Shown here: piece by piece, positions 1 to 13,270 of the stretch
Layout of the letters: every line of letters begins with the position of its first letter
Numbering within the stretch: position 1 is the stretch's first letter
NCBI GenBank assembly: GCA_038501195.1
Contig: JBBPUQ010000002.1
Location: 2,108,001 to 2,172,000 of the forward strand
Source of the DNA: Nemania diffusa
Lineage: Eukaryota > Ascomycota > Sordariomycetes > Xylariales > Xylariaceae
Direction of reading: 5' to 3'
DNA length: 64,000 bases
Translations under genes and position numbers: made by a program
Notes under the pieces: model-generated
Databases searched by the model: none
Told to the model about the DNA's origin: nothing
What the model saw: the letters and a program-made list of their open reading frames with translations, nothing else

Positions 1-1048
1 GATTAGCAGGTAGCTCTTACTTAGATATTCGACAGTCAAAGTCCGGCACGGAGCCATGAGAACTTTGGAGAGGTGGGAATGGCGGTTTATGTAAACAGGC
101 GAAATGAGATAAAGCAGAGCCGGAAACGGCGCAAGTGGTGCTACCATGGGACCGGCAACCCTGGCGCCTGGCCCTGATGATAAGCACCGGGAGCTGGGTT
201 ATTGTGCTTGGCGGCATGGCGAGAACGCACCTAGGTACACTTAGGAGAGACAATGACGAATTATCTATCATAAGTTTAGGGCTAGTTACTGTAGCATGAG
301 TATAGGGTTCTTGGTCAATCTCTTCAACTCATCCTAAAAATAAAAAAAAAGTGAAATATTAAAACTCCTGTCACAGTCATGCAGTTGAGATATTTGATGC
401 TGTCTGCCGATTTATTCAGGGAAGATGTATAAACAGTATCTTGATAGCTCATGCTGCCACGACGTCACACGCCTGGATTGGGTAGATAACAGGCTCCATT
501 TATGCATGCAAGCATGTGTATGTAAGCAGTTATGGCGGGGGATCCCTGTAATCGGGTACCTCACTAAGTAACCTTTGGCACGCTCTTAGTTCTTACTTAT
601 TCCCGTTACTCAAAACTTTGAGCGACTGCAACTAGGCATCTACAGTAAAGTATAACCCAATCAACCATTCTTCACCTTTTTCTTCCGTTCTTATTTATCT
701 TTTAAATAATCACACCTGTCATGCACATCTACCGTCCACCTCCCACACTACATGCATTATAAGGAAGAGGCTGCAATCTTATACCTCGGTACGGCAGACT
801 GAGCTGTGCACTCATAAGTCATTGTCAGCAGACCATCACCTCCATCATTACCGCCCCATTCAGCTCCAGCGACGGAGACAGTAACAGCAACGGCAATAGC
901 CGTAGCACGCAACCTAGCCCACACCGGAGCGGAACCATGATTCTATCGAACCACGTGGTTTCGCCTTGATATCGCTGCGACGAGCTCGTTCAAACACTGG
1001 CGATCCAGTCATCTCAGGGTAGCCAGCTAGACTAAACAGCCAGCTACT
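1..1048. other. Left-edge intergenic region and CorA leader
   Basis: No gene recognised. The minus ORF at 17-271 has no protein-like features. From about 780 the sequence becomes C/A-rich (CACCTCCATCATTACCGCC), consistent with the CorA-type gene's 5' leader. Confidence 0.5.
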
Positions 1049-3645
1049 ATGGCGACCAATCCCTTCTCCGTCCTCGGTACCTCCATACGCGGCTCGCCTT
1101 CCGGGCCCTCGGTGTCATCGAATCCCCAAGGGTCCGGCACTCAGACCCCAAAAAAGAAACACCGAGCAGGTCGCAAACATAAACGCCCCAGGCGGAAGTC
1201 CTTCGCTCTCCCTCCCGATGATTTTGTTGGTGACTCGGCTTCGACCAACGAGCTGAATCGAGGTGGGTTTTATGCCCACGGAGGAAACCCCAGCGATACG
1301 AGCTTAGATAGCGAGCTTCTTCTTGATCATAGGTACAAAGAACTACTTCACGTTGAGTCGAGAGATTTTATGTTCCAATACTAACAGGACTTAGGGACGC
1401 CCAATACCCCCGGCCGAGACGACCTTCTGCACTTGCGACATCGTATTCAGTACCCCAACCTAATGCTACCCGCATCCGTACGATGTCCTCTATACAAGCC
1501 GAGAGAGATGGCGACGAGACGGAGAACACACCCTTGCTCTCAAGGCCAATAAGGTTAGGCCCCGAGTCGCCCCAGAGCTATGGTTTCAATGAGGGATATC
1601 ATAGGCGGGAGCAATCTCATAGCCGCCCTGATTCTCGTGGATCAAGTAACAAGCCGCGCACAGTCCTTCTGACGCCTGGTGAAGGGCGCAATGTGAACTA
1701 CCCGCCTTCGATGCCTGGCACGCCTCGTTTGGGGCTTAGGGACCGGTCTGATATCAACTTTGGGGACGTCATGATGAGGGATAGCCTTTCTCTGGACAGT
1801 TTGCCCTCCAACGGCGTGGCGGATGGGGACATAGACCCGCTGCAGCAGTCATCGTTTGAGAGAAGGCAGACTATAGCTCTTCAGGCAGCCGAAGACGTGT
1901 GCTTCCCGCAGGAGGGGATGTCCGAAGTCGCCGATGATGAGGTGCAGCAGGTACGAGATAAGGCGAGCATGCGATCACGACGGCGGCGTCAGAATAAGTG
2001 GCCGGACCTATCTATCTTGGAAGAGTGGTCTCGCTTTGAGCGGGAGGACAAAAGTGAGGTCAGGCGTATGAAGAAGATTACAGAACCCCAGCTGGTCAAT
2101 GGGCGATTGCGCCCTGTTCACCACAAAGGGTGGTTCCAAATCGAGGAGGATGCTCCTTACCGGTTTACATATTTCAACGAGGAGCTTCAAAGCACTATAC
2201 ACAGCCAGACGATTTCAGAGCTTGTTCAGCCGGACGCTAACTTTAGGGAACTTTTTATCCCGGATCCTCCAATTCTGTCTGATTCATCATCTGACGAGGA
2301 GGATGAGCTTATAGGAGAAGTTGCGAGCACAGGCAGAGGCAGTGAACAGCCCAGCAAAAATCCAACGAGGCAACCCTCGTTGGCAACGACTATCCTTCCC
2401 GATCCCCAGTTAGAAATAAGTCTTTCCCCTAGGGAGAAAGCAACCGATTGCATACCCCCTCCAAGAAATGTTTCTGATGAGTCGACACCTAATCGGACAA
2501 AATCGCCTTTTCCTGGCATGAAGTCTCCTTCCCCTGACAGTGGTAAAGCACCGCGATACGGAGAACGGCCTGTCTGGTGGCTTGATGTTTTGAGTCCAAC
2601 AGACGGGGAAATGAAAACTCTTGCCAAGGCCTTTGGTATACATCCTCTCACATCTGAGGATATCATGCTCCAGGAGCAGCGCGAGAAGGTTGAACTCTTT
2701 CGACATTACTATTTTGTGAACTACCGCTCTTTTGACCAGGATGCCAACTCGGAGAATCACCTCGAACCTGTCAACATGTATGTTGTGGTATTCCGTGAAG
2801 GTGTTTTGTCTTTCCACTTTAGCCAAACCCCTCATCCAGCCAATGTGCGTCGCAGGATACGGCAGCTCAAGGACTTCATGATGCTCAGCTCCGATTGGAT
2901 TAGCTATGCGATTATTGATGACATCACAGATGTCTATCTCCCTCTCATCCAGAATATCGAAGATGAGGTGGATGATATCGACGATAAGATCCTAGAACTC
3001 CATTCCTCTACCCACCTAGGTTCGTCATCAGTTAAACAGAGGAAAAATAGCGCTCAAGAGAAGACTACAGTACTGGAGGGGAACGTGGACGCGGGTGGAG
3101 ATATGCTGCGCCGTGTTGGTGACTGCAGAAAGAGAGTAATGACTCTATATCGTCTCCTCGGGAACAAAGCCGATGTTATCAAGGGATTTGCTAAACGATG
3201 TAACGAGCACTGGGAAGTGGCCCCGCGCTCGGATATCGGATTGTATCTGGGCGACATACAGGATCATATCGTGACCATGACGGCCAATCTGAGTCACTAT
3301 GAAAAGTATGCTTCCTTACACTAGAGATAATATGTGGTCACGATGAACAAAGCTAACATGTACTATAGGATCCTTGCGCGCTGCCACGCAAACTACATTG
3401 CTCAGATTAATATCCGCATGAACGAGCGAGCGGAGCAGACAGCCGACGTCCTAGGTAAACTGACGGTCCTCGGTACCATCGTCCTCCCCATGAACATCAT
3501 CACCGGCCTCTGGGGCATGAACGTCTGGGTTCCCGGGCAGGACTACGAGGGGGACCTATCATGGTTCTTCGCCATCACGGCTGGATTGATACTCTTTGGA
3601 CTAACCTGCTTTTGGATCGCGAAGAGGGTGTATAACATCGTTTAG
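1049..3645 (+). CDS. CorA-family Mg2+ transporter (Mnr2/Alr type), 3 exons
   Basis: Predicted membrane Mg2+ transporter of the fungal CorA branch, probably plasma-membrane or vacuolar. Exons 1049-1332, 1395-3305 and 3369-3645 join in frame (introns GTACAA..TTAG and GTATGC..ATAG), giving 823 aa. The first 370 residues are hydrophilic, Ser/Arg-rich and low in complexity, with a basic KKKHRAGRKHKRPRRK run near residues 36-51, as in Mnr2/Alr proteins. The conserved cytosolic funnel follows (RPVWWLDVLSPTDGEM onward) with long helices and an acidic DEVDDIDDKI stretch. The C-terminus has two membrane helices, the first ending in the diagnostic GMN motif (residues 781-783, context GLWGMNVWVPGQ). Family and topology are clear. 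Whether it is the vacuolar (Mnr2) or plasma-membrane (Alr) paralogue cannot be told from sequence alone. The ATG at 1049 is the first in frame with the long ORF. Confidence 0.93.
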
Positions 3646-4664
3646 AGAGCGCTTCTAAGCTGGGCAAAAGCGAATACGCGTAGCTTTTTTTCTCTGTCCT
3701 TTGATCACAAGGGCTTGCTCATTCCCCATATAATGGTACATATACACAGATGCATACACATGCTTGCGCTACATAGGTCTATGGGTTCGGCTGTCTATAT
3801 AAGTGGCGAGTCATAGAACAAACGGCGTTTGGTTGGGTGACGGGAGGTCTTCGTAGCACAAGGCGAGAACTGGTGCATAGGGCATTGATCACTCAATACC
3901 TAGTATATACCTATTGTACATCATCTGTTGACTTAGACTAAATATGATAAAGCAGCGTGTTCTGAAGTTAAATTGGGATGACCTGAATAAGATGATCAGC
4001 TAAGACTGTGTTATTGCCTCAACTTACTTGTCAGGCCTATCGCTTCGTTTGCAAGGCGAATTTGAAATGTACTAACATTTATTTTCGTTCTGTTCCACCC
4101 GCGGCTTCGTCTCTACCTTTTAAAAAGAATGAATTCGACATTTCAAGTAAGGTGACAGGTCATCTTGAGTATTTAGTTACATAAAGCCGATGCTAGAAAA
4201 ATATATTGGTAGATTCTTTCACGTATTGCATGATTATTGTATCACGTACTTGTCTTCAAAGATTCTATAACTCGAGATAGATTGTAGGCCGAATGAATCT
4301 TCGCTTAATCGACGACTCTAAACCCAACAACATAGTGTTTTTTATGTGATGTAATGAATACTACTATTTTCCAAGCAACGATAGAGGTCTAATTGCATTA
4401 AAAAAGGGTCATCACTGGCGCATCGCTGAGAGGTATATTTTTAAACTATTATCTTATATTTTCTTTTACCGTTTTCTTCTCCCAGGTCTGCTGCCATGTT
4501 TTCCCAAGAAGACTCGAGGCTCCCGTGCCGCTAATACGGCGCGTTATACATACTATATACTACATAACGCCCGGGAGTATATATAGGACCTTGATGCTAC
4601 CTGAGCTACACGTCTAATTTTTCTCTTCCTACTAACAAAGCCGTTTTCCCCGTTCTCTTATTTG
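3646..4664. other. Intergenic between convergent CorA and PPOX genes
   Basis: AT-rich 3' flanks of both genes. TATATA-rich stretches near 3730 and 4570 may include 3'-end signals. No ORF of note. Confidence 0.5.
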
Positions 4665-7012
4665 TTACTTCTCACGTTCGGAATCTAGAGCAGAATCCAC
4701 CGCCTTGTCCACCTCGGGGCCGCGATAGGGCGCATTCTTAAAAACCCTCTCATTCACGTCGAGGTAGTTTCCCTCCTTGTCTTGGAAACGAAATTCGTCT
4801 GCCGTGAATGTTCGGAACAGAAAATTACAGCGAATCTGAGCCCACAGGTGGAACCACTCGCTTTCCGTAAATTGCTCGAGCCCAGAGGCGCCGATCATGT
4901 CGGTGACGTCTTTGTCGCCGGGAGGCATTAGCTCTGCGTCCCAATAGTCGATTTCGAGCACTACACCATCCTTGCCAGGAGCGATCTTGGGAACGCGGAA
5001 CCAAGGCTGCCCGTGCTCACGCGCAACGCGCATGCCCGCGCCGTAACCTGCGCGCATCGCGGGTATCACCCCGACCGTGGTGTAGCTGGGGCCCGCAACG
5101 GTAAGATGGCCCTGGAATGCCGACATAAGCTCGTAGTGTGCGCTCTTCATGCGGTCAAGGTGGCCCACAAAGTGCTGCGGCAGACAGTCGCGGCACAAGC
5201 GCGCACGTGCGACCACCTTTTCTGTATCACTGATGCCGAGCTGGCGCTGCACCACCTCCTTCGCCATAGCAATCCCCAGCTCTTCTGATGGGAAATGCTC
5301 CCAACCATCCCAATGATGTCCACCAAGCATGACAGTGAGCTTTGTACCGGGCATCTCGCTTTCATCGGTCCGTAGGCACGAATCAAAAAGTACGCCGAGG
5401 ACACCTTCATGGTTATCTGGGGTGGATGATGGTACGAGGTACCCGAAACCGCCTCCAGCCAAGAGGTCGGGATTGGGGTACCAGAGGTTTACAACCATGA
5501 TGGTTACGGCGTGCGTCTCCGCTAGAGAGGGTAATGAATTCGGCGGCTCGGTAATCTCAGCGAGCTGCTTAGAGAATAGTGTACATATGACATGGTCATA
5601 TTTTGCAGGCTTTTTTGTCTCTGGCGTCGTGACCTGTAGACATCAGTCAGTCGAGGTGGTTCTAAACCAGCGACATCGGTACCTGGGCGAAAGGCTTACC
5701 AAAACCTTGTCACTGTCGTACTTCAAGGAGGTGATAGGTTCGCTATATTTGAAAGTCACATTCGGTTTGGTCTTGAGATCTTGTGCTAGGCCATCCACCA
5801 ACGATACGAGCCCATCTTCAAAGGCCAACAACTTCCAGTCCACGGCACTCTCTGCTAACTCAATGATCTTGAGTCTATTTGGGCCACTCAACATGTCAGC
5901 CAAAAGATACATTTCTTTTTTATTCACCCAAGTGCGGCCGGTGGCCGGGGGTATGGGTTTTTTAAAGCGGTACCATAAGGTATCTAACAATGTGTGCTTG
6001 GCACTCAGTTTGTTGATGTCGCCTCCATATATGCCGTGCATCATGCCCGACACTATGTTCTTTACTATCCTGTCATCCTTCGTGATCCGCGTGAGGAATT
6101 GCGCTACCGACTCATCCTCAGGAACTGAGTAGAAGAGACGTGAAAGGCCTTCGGGGGATGGATCCAGGGTCTTATTGTAGCTAACCCAGTAATTATACAT
6201 AGCCCGGAGACTACCAGCCCATATGGGCTCCGTCAGGAAGCTTTGGACCATGGCAGCTATCTTGCCTATGCTCAGATCCGATGAAGATGGCATTTTTACA
6301 AGATGATCTGGGTAGTAAATGTAGCGGGTGTCTGACACGGCTTGCGGATGTCGGACCTTGTCAGCCATCTTTAGGCTAGCAAGCTAGAGGCAGCGCACAG
6401 TCGTGGTTAGCTATGCTGTTGTTTCCCTCGTTGTTTGTAGTAAGGAGAGCAAGTGGGAGAGCAAGCAGGCAAGCTTGCTTTACTCACTACATCAAACAGC
6501 ACGAGGTCATCGTATTTAGTAGATTCGCGGCTTGACCGAAGCATCCGCGGACCAGCCTGGAACAAGACATGACCCTTGCGCCCCTCGTCGTCTTCTACCT
6601 CGACGCGATCTGCCTTGATCCAGCCCCCCGGCCTGTCGGTGGCCTCGTATATGGTAATGTGAGCATTCTTTGCATGCCGCGCCAGATAATGCGCAGCTGT
6701 CAAGCCCGTTATTCCGGCTCCGAGGACGGCAATTTCGCGGGGTTGTGTGCGGTCGGTGCTGTCGGTCGCATATGATTGTTTTCTAGTATTAGAAGCGAAG
6801 CTGCAGCTCCCACACCTTGTCCCATGCTCAATTGATGGCCTGAGACATGTCCTTGAGTGGGATAAGGTGTTCAGATGTCGTGCCGACGAGTTAAACTTGG
6901 AGGGGAGAGCAGGACGGCGGCGCGCTGTCAACCGGAGGGTTGAATGCTGCGCATTGCGATACACAGACCTTAAATTTTTTATAAGGAAATCTTCTGGGCG
7001 TTGGGAGAACAT
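4665..7012 (-). CDS. HEM14: Protoporphyrinogen oxidase, mitochondrial, 3 exons
   Basis: FAD enzyme oxidising protoporphyrinogen IX to protoporphyrin IX, the penultimate step of haem synthesis, on the mitochondrial inner membrane. Coding exons on the minus strand are 7012-6488, 6383-5700 and 5633-4665, all phase 0, giving 725 aa. Residues 1-90 are rich in Arg, Ser and Thr (for example NLRSVYRN, LTARRRPALP) and look like a transit peptide. The dinucleotide-binding GAGITG lies at 98-103, followed by YEATDRPGGWIKA, typical of PPOX. Exon 3 contains YDHVICTLFSKQLA and a C-terminal GYGAGMRVA segment. The joins LFDV|LASLKMADKV and DKVL|VTTPETKKPAKYDHV restore family continuity. The length is above the usual 550-650 aa, mostly from the N-terminal extension and loops, so an unrecognised extra intron or a later start is possible. 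Confidence 0.9.
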
Positions 7013-7723
7013 TGCACGTATGCAACGGGGAACCTCTAGACTCGCATATCGCGAATGTAAAGGTGAAAGAACTCGGAAGCTTCTCAGAAGCTTGGGTCCC
7101 TAAGGTACAGGCTAATAGGTACATACCTAGCAGGTGGCGTGGTGGTGAAAGTAATAATGAATTCAGGTGGAGCTAGATGTCTCCCTCCCTATGCATACTT
7201 ACATATGTACCAAGCTAGGTACCAGCTATGCTGTAAATGGGGTGTTAGGGCGTCACCTACAAAACACTAGAAAGGTGCTTACAGATAGTTGCACAGTACA
7301 GTAGGTAGCTCTGCTCAACAACCAAAATCAACACTCCTGTCATATATCATCACTCATGTCAGTCGCTGTTTCGCCAATTATTGATTTGAAGACTGAGGCT
7401 CGGGTAGATTTGTTTGACACATCACAAGAAATCGCATGGGTATATTGTATGCTGAGGTCCCGAAAATTTTCCTTGTGACCATCTAACTCCTCACTTATCA
7501 TGTACAATTACCCACCCAAACTCCGGAAATCCCATCTCTCCACCTGTGCTGAGTGACCCCTAGGCCTAGTCATAATATACAATGCAATGCAGCCCGTCTT
7601 TGGATACCGTAAACCTCCACGCTGCGGTCATACCAGCTAGGCATACTGCCTCAAATTCCCTCCCCGCTAGAACCGCCTGATATGCGACCTCATTACACAA
7701 CCCCTGGCGACAGCCCTCTTTGT

Positions 7724-9295
7724 TCACTGTATGCCTGCATCCATGGCTGCAGCATCTTGGACACCTTCGTCTTCCGCTCCGGATATAATAAATTCTTCCA
7801 TCCCATTCTGATCAACGAACTGCCTCTCGCTCACGTGGTTCTGTGTTCCCTCTGCCGTCCACACTTTATCAGGGAATGTACCGCGCTGGCCCTCTTCATG
7901 CTTGAAAGGACAGTAGCGGTTCTTACACGGCTTGAATTTACACATTGTTTGTAAGTGCGTGAACTTGCAGCCTTCCACGTTGCAGTCACCGCCGTTGCGG
8001 CAAGGGGGCATGTCAGGGTGCTTGAAAGGACAATGGGGATTGGTGCAGTTAGGGTAGAATTTGCACTCCTGTTCGTTCTGGTGCGCACGCTTGATCGCCG
8101 GCGATGGATGACGACCCACGCACTTCCAGTTTTTGCAAGCTGCACCAAATGAGCATACGTCACTAACATCAACAGTCGTGTTGGGAGGCGCTGCAGGAGA
8201 CTGGTGAGCAAACTTGCAATCCCTGTTTGTGCAAGCCAAGTTGAATTTGCACAGCGTTACCTCAGGAGTAGGCGGCTCGGGTCTGGCTTGTGACATGTCA
8301 ACATCGTCGCCCTCGGCGTTGCTATCCGTAGGCTTTGGCGAGCCAGTGTGCTGTGACCTGGGGCCATTTACGTGATGGCCTCCTCTCCTACCACCTCTTG
8401 GGTTCTGAACTCGGTCGAAGAGAGATCTTCCTTGGCGGCCATTGCTGCCTTGATTCTGTTGAGCAAGCTGTTGTTGTAGCTGGGCCATCATTTGATTCTG
8501 TTGCTGGAGTAGATGAAATATCTGTTCTTGCTGGCCTCCGCCTTGCATCATCCAGCTCATGTCGTTCATGCCATTTAGCCCTGGTGGAACTGGCATGCCT
8601 GGCATACCACCCGCCATTTGGTTTAAACCAGCAGTAATTCCGGCAGCGCGGTTGTTCATCATGCGGTTATTGCCGCGTCCGCCCCTAGGGCCGGTCGGGG
8701 GTCCTCGGTTATGCGCATTAATCCGCTCATTGCCATTTGCTCGGACGCGATGCAGTACACCGTCGTGGCTGCGATCCATCGCTTTCGCCATTTGCCCGAA
8801 CAACCGCTTCTCACGGCCACCCCTCATGTTGCCATTTCTCATAGATTTAGGTCCGGTGGGTCTAGGTTTTGTTAGCCCCTGGTAGAGAGTGAAGATAGGA
8901 GGAACATACGCGTTTAGTTCTGGGCTTTCTGTCGATGTGCTCATCTCTGTATCCTGCTCCATTGGGACAGCATCTCCTTGGGATGCAAGCCCTGTCGCAT
9001 TGCTTTCTTGCACGGCGCCACCGTTAAGTTGTAGTTGCAGGGTATTAATCTGATCAAAGAGCCAATGCGTAAAGTCCCGAGCGGTTGGGTCATCTGGCCC
9101 GAGGTTAAGGAGGTCGCCCGCCAGTTCCGATGCGATTTGATCTTGTGTTTTCCCATTTACGAGCATAAGAATAACGTATTCGGATAGGGCTGCATCGTCA
9201 TTTGAGTGTGCCCACCCAACTTCCATCAGTTTCGGCTGAATGACGCTGGTAAGGGCGTCCGCCAGTGGCGTGTTCAGGCTGATCTCGATCGACAT
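7724..9295 (-). CDS. NAB2: Nab2-type CCCH zinc-finger poly(A)-RNA-binding protein
   Basis: Single-exon gene, 523 aa. The N-terminal 90 residues (TPLADALTSVIQPKLMEVGW onward) match the PWI-like helical domain of Nab2, which docks mRNA to the nuclear-pore factor Mlp1. A middle region rich in Gly, Asn, Met, Gln and Arg includes RGG/RGGRGNNR patches and a poly-Gln/Met stretch (QQQNQMMAQLQQQLAQQ). Five CCCH-type fingers follow: CKFNLACTNRDCKFAH, CSFGAACKNWKCVGRH, CKFYPNCTNPHCPFKH, CRNGGDCNVEGCKFTH and CKFKPCKNRYCPFKH. Yeast Nab2 has seven fingers; only five are visible here. Inferred role is poly(A)-tail length control and mRNA export. The leader just upstream carries a GACGAA hexamer array. The ATG at 9295 is the first in the ORF and precedes the folded domain directly. 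Confidence 0.9.
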   Translation of the reverse strand: MSIEISLNTPLADALTSVIQPKLMEVGWAHSNDDAALSEYVILMLVNGKTQDQIASELAGDLLNLGPDDPTARDFTHWLFDQINTLQLQLNGGAVQESNATGLASQGDAVPMEQDTEMSTSTESPELNAYVPPIFTLYQGLTKPRPTGPKSMRNGNMRGGREKRLFGQMAKAMDRSHDGVLHRVRANGNERINAHNRGPPTGPRGGRGNNRMMNNRAAGITAGLNQMAGGMPGMPVPPGLNGMNDMSWMMQGGGQQEQIFHLLQQQNQMMAQLQQQLAQQNQGSNGRQGRSLFDRVQNPRGGRRGGHHVNGPRSQHTGSPKPTDSNAEGDDVDMSQARPEPPTPEVTLCKFNLACTNRDCKFAHQSPAAPPNTTVDVSDVCSFGAACKNWKCVGRHPSPAIKRAHQNEQECKFYPNCTNPHCPFKHPDMPPCRNGGDCNVEGCKFTHLQTMCKFKPCKNRYCPFKHEEGQRGTFPDKVWTAEGTQNHVSERQFVDQNGMEEFIISGAEDEGVQDAAAMDAGIQ

Positions 9296-9372
9296 CTTGC
9301 TTGGGGTTCGAGATCAAACAACACGGAGCTAGACTTTTGAGAGAGAGAACGATGGACGCAGATGCAGAGCCG

Positions 9373-9401
9373 AGACGAAGACGAAGACAAAGACGAAGAC
9401 G
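9373..9401. repeat. GACGAA hexamer tandem array
   Basis: About five units of GACGAA with one GACAAA variant, in the 5' leader region of the Nab2-type gene (TTCGTC on the transcribed strand). A simple-sequence repeat. Confidence 0.7.
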
Positions 9402-9977
9402 CGCAATAGTATTGGAGGGGTGTGCGGTCGCGCGTAATGTCAAGGACTGGCGGTAGTCTTGGGGTGGCGACGTCGTACCGACGCGCGGATCACGATGTAA
9501 AATGAAGCGCTCTGGATAAATAACTTATGTCTGAATTGTCTGTTGGCTCTGAAAACGGATTATAGGGTCTGTGGAGACATAGGTTGTTGTTAAAGTTGTA
9601 GTGATGGAGTAGAAATGACAAGAGGTGGGCAAAGTTTAGGAGGTTAAAGAATCCTTGTGGCAGGTCTTGAATCTTGTAGCGCAGGTCGTAGGTAGACTAA
9701 TCTCAACTGTTTAAGGCGACCGTAAGTACCGACCTTGGTAGGTCAAGCCACGCCACTACAGCCACATTTGTCAGCCTCGTGCTTATCAAAATCAGGCCCA
9801 TCACAACAACCCCTACATAGGTTGAGGCGCTACAGTACCCGCATAGTACTAAGGCGCTCTAACCGCATACTCTATACATCATGTAGGTATGATGTACTTA
9901 CCCATGGTAAGTAGAGTGGATACCTATTTTCATTTCAGCCGCACCCGACTGCCCTCCATTTTCACTATATTTGTTGA

Positions 9978-10016
9978 TGTTTATTTATTTATTTATTTTT
10001 TTAAAAGAAAAAAAAA
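9978..10016. repeat. TTTA microsatellite and poly-A tract
   Basis: A (TTTA)n run followed by a T-run and then an A-run. It lies in gene-free DNA, and the short ORF covering it (9971-10294) looks like low-complexity chance. Confidence 0.6.
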
Positions 10017-13000
10017 TGATGAGGAAGATGAATAAGCCCCCGGTATTTCCAATAAACTTTCTTCTAATAATTATAGTTAGATTTTTGTGCTTGGCACTGA
10101 TAAGTATTTCGTTGCTACACTGCGAGTTTTCAATAAAGACACCGAGGGAACAAATGTCGGAAATGACGCCATATATCTCTTTATATCCTTATGAAGCGGA
10201 CACCCACATCCACCTTCATAATTTTAGACGGTTGTTGGCGAGACGAGCCCCAGTATGTCAACTACACATATTCTCCCAGATCTTAGCCAGGTAATGAGGC
10301 GAATTTCCAAGGGCTGCGATTATACACATGCCTCAGCTATATACTAGCTAAGAAACTCTAATGTCGTTCAGCATTCAGCATTCGCCTCAGTTTCCTCATC
10401 CCAATCGCTGAAGAATTTTACCGAATTCCAAGATTCCAATACATTTCCGCGCCTTACGTTCGAAGACAAAACCACCAAATAACACATGATATATGCGATA
10501 CGTCCACTCCCAATACTATGTTCCTATACCCCGTGGCGCACATGCAGGGACATTCTTTCCTTTTTATATCTAGTTCACTGTATTCAAAACTTCTTCAATT
10601 GTGAATAGCCCGATCGTAATACCATCTCTAGGCTAGATGACGATGCCGATCTAGGCGCGTAGCTTGCGCACGGCCTCAGAGTGGTGGCCTAGTATACCTA
10701 CTGTTAGTCGTCGCCGTTTCGAACGTTCCGAATCTTTAAGTTTTCGAAAAACCCCACCCATCCTCACGGTCTAGGGCAGAAATGCTACGCGAAAAGGATC
10801 GCCTATATTCTAGAGGTTGCTGAAACACGACCGAAAATGGAACTCCAGGTTTCACTCATTGGCGGCATTGCAGCGGTGATGTTGCAGCGAGCTAAGCGTA
10901 CCGGCTCCCAGCTGGACCAGCTTGACCTTGGACGCCCGCTGTTTCTAGCTCAGCCGTAGCGCTTGGCCAATGTAGACATCGCATAGTCCTCTGGCTGTTT
11001 TTAAGCTACGATAGAACGACCTACCATGGAACTTAAGCGCGGAGGAAATGATCACTTATTAATAGCCATTTAAATCTTCCTTGGCACTTCTAGGAGCATC
11101 CAGGAGAGAGATGTTTTTACTATCCTAATAAATAAGAGAGTTAAGAATGCGGACTAGACCAGTAGAGACCGTAGCGGGCCGGCACGCACTCCGAGGCTCT
11201 GGGTCCGTTGTGCTTCGATTAAGGTTTCGGCAGATTCCTCATAGGGGTCTCTGTATGGCTGCTGCTAGCTACCGTGATCAACCTATGCATCATGTATAGG
11301 AGGTAAGTGTTGTCTCACGTGAGCAAGTGCACGTCTTTGCCGAGTAAGACACTTATCATTACGCCTAGATTGTGCTAAAGGATTAAATATGTAATCTCTA
11401 TCAGCCTGAAGTGCCCAGCCTCGATATCAACATATTTGTCCGGCATTCAAAGCACCACGTTTGCTAATTGCCTCAAACATGTACTTCAAAATCCAAAAGA
11501 CAGCTCTAGTAGATTTAGGTGTGATATATGAGTGCTTTGAAATTATAAAAATCTTAACTCTGGCTGAAAAGGGGCTTCAGTATAGTAATTTGAGGCCAAA
11601 AAGAAAAGAGCTTCAATAGTCACTCACGGAGTCACTGATACGCTTCCTCCAAACATGAGGTCGGAGAATCCTCTAGCTCGCGTGCTGGATCTAGCTGTCT
11701 CCCAGTAACTTTTTCACTCTACAGTGAAATGTTTGCCCTTACCGTAGTTGGGGAACTATGATGCAAGGCTTACCTTACTGTTCTGGGGGTCCGCCGTGAA
11801 GATGAAGTAGTGGCCGAGAGGCCGAGAGGCCGTAACTGACTAGTTTCGGTAGACAAGGGTCCTACTATGTTCGCGAAGAAATTCTGAGTATGTTCTTGTA
11901 ATGAATCATGACCCTGACCCGCGTCACTGTGATACATAAACCTAGCAACAGCCCTACTTATAAAATACAACTATCCCTTTAGACTATGAAAGAGAGAGAA
12001 TATATATGTCCCCTTTTTCTTACTTGTTAAATAGGAACTGACTCAAGGCATGAGATGCCCGGTTCCGAACTCTCAGAGCTCGTTCGTGAATACCGAACCA
12101 GATACTCCACAACGCGAAGGCCGTTACTAGAAATAGGAGAACGGACTAGGTTGAAGCATGTTCCAGTGCTTTCTGGGCTAAACCTATATGAAGAAACCCG
12201 TCGCCCTATTTTTCAAATGATCCCAGGAGCTTAGGCTGATCAATCGCAACAGGTTTATATGATATTTGTTATCCGGCTACTCACATATACAGCGAACAGA
12301 GTGCCAGCTTAGGCTTCTTTCTAGCAGTAGCGCCATGACACATTCCAAATCCTTGGCAATCAATATGAGCTTGTATATTTATATGCATACAGGTAGCTTG
12401 GCATATATACGAAGTCATACTAGGATGATGGTGAAAGCAACTTGCTGACAGGATCCCTGCGAACTTTCATGTAAATAGTTTACGTCATTGTTCTTCTCCC
12501 TTAGTTCGCCATTGAAAGTTAGATAAGCAGCTTTCTTAATTAGGAATTTTCAACCCAGAAACTTAGACGCATGGTGCCTAGTCCTTTTGCTGATACTACA
12601 GCGGAAAGGCAGACAGTAATAATAGTAATTTCACACAAGTCCTCAAATCAAGTAACCCTAATCCCTAGTATTAATAAATATCGGATACTGATAATAATCA
12701 TTACTGGGTGAATGCTATTAGTCCTAGGAAGTAACTGTTGTGGTTTAACTATTTACTTAGACAATTACGGGCGGAAAGTTTGTTGTCATTTACAAAAATG
12801 TGAACAGAAGCTAGATAGGGTTAGAACTTTCATCAGCGAGTGCATATCTCTACACATCTCTGCACTTATGGCCTAGTATTATCTATTAACGCATCTTAAA
12901 TACCCATGTAGGGGGTAATATTAATACTAGGTAGTCAAAGGTTGCTCATATACAGGGTTTAGATATTATTCCATCAGCACTATTAGCGCCAGGTCACAGA

Positions 13001-13270
13001 TAAGCATACCCAGCCTCAGCTGAAACGTATCCTCCCTACGAGAAGCAATACTCCCTTACCTAGAACTTACGTGAGCTCTTAAAAAAAACATAAAATCCTG
13101 CATCTTCTAACAAGGACTTTCACTGTTCGCACAAGACAACTAACTTTGACAAAATATTATTTCTCAATAGTAGATAGTGCATATATTATGCCCCATCACC
13201 TAGCCCTTTACAGGGCTAGCTAGCTAGATGCTATCCCTACCATCTAAGTCCTCCCAACACAAACCGCCCA

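Larger units (their letters stand above)
9296..13270. other. Four-kilobase gene-free stretch
   Basis: Contains the Nab2 leader and promoter (to about 9700), then only short ORFs without family features (9971-10294, 11770-11970, 12266-12448). A moderately GC-rich patch at about 10640-11000 has no long frame. From about 12000 the DNA is AT-rich. No RNA gene recognised. Confidence 0.5.
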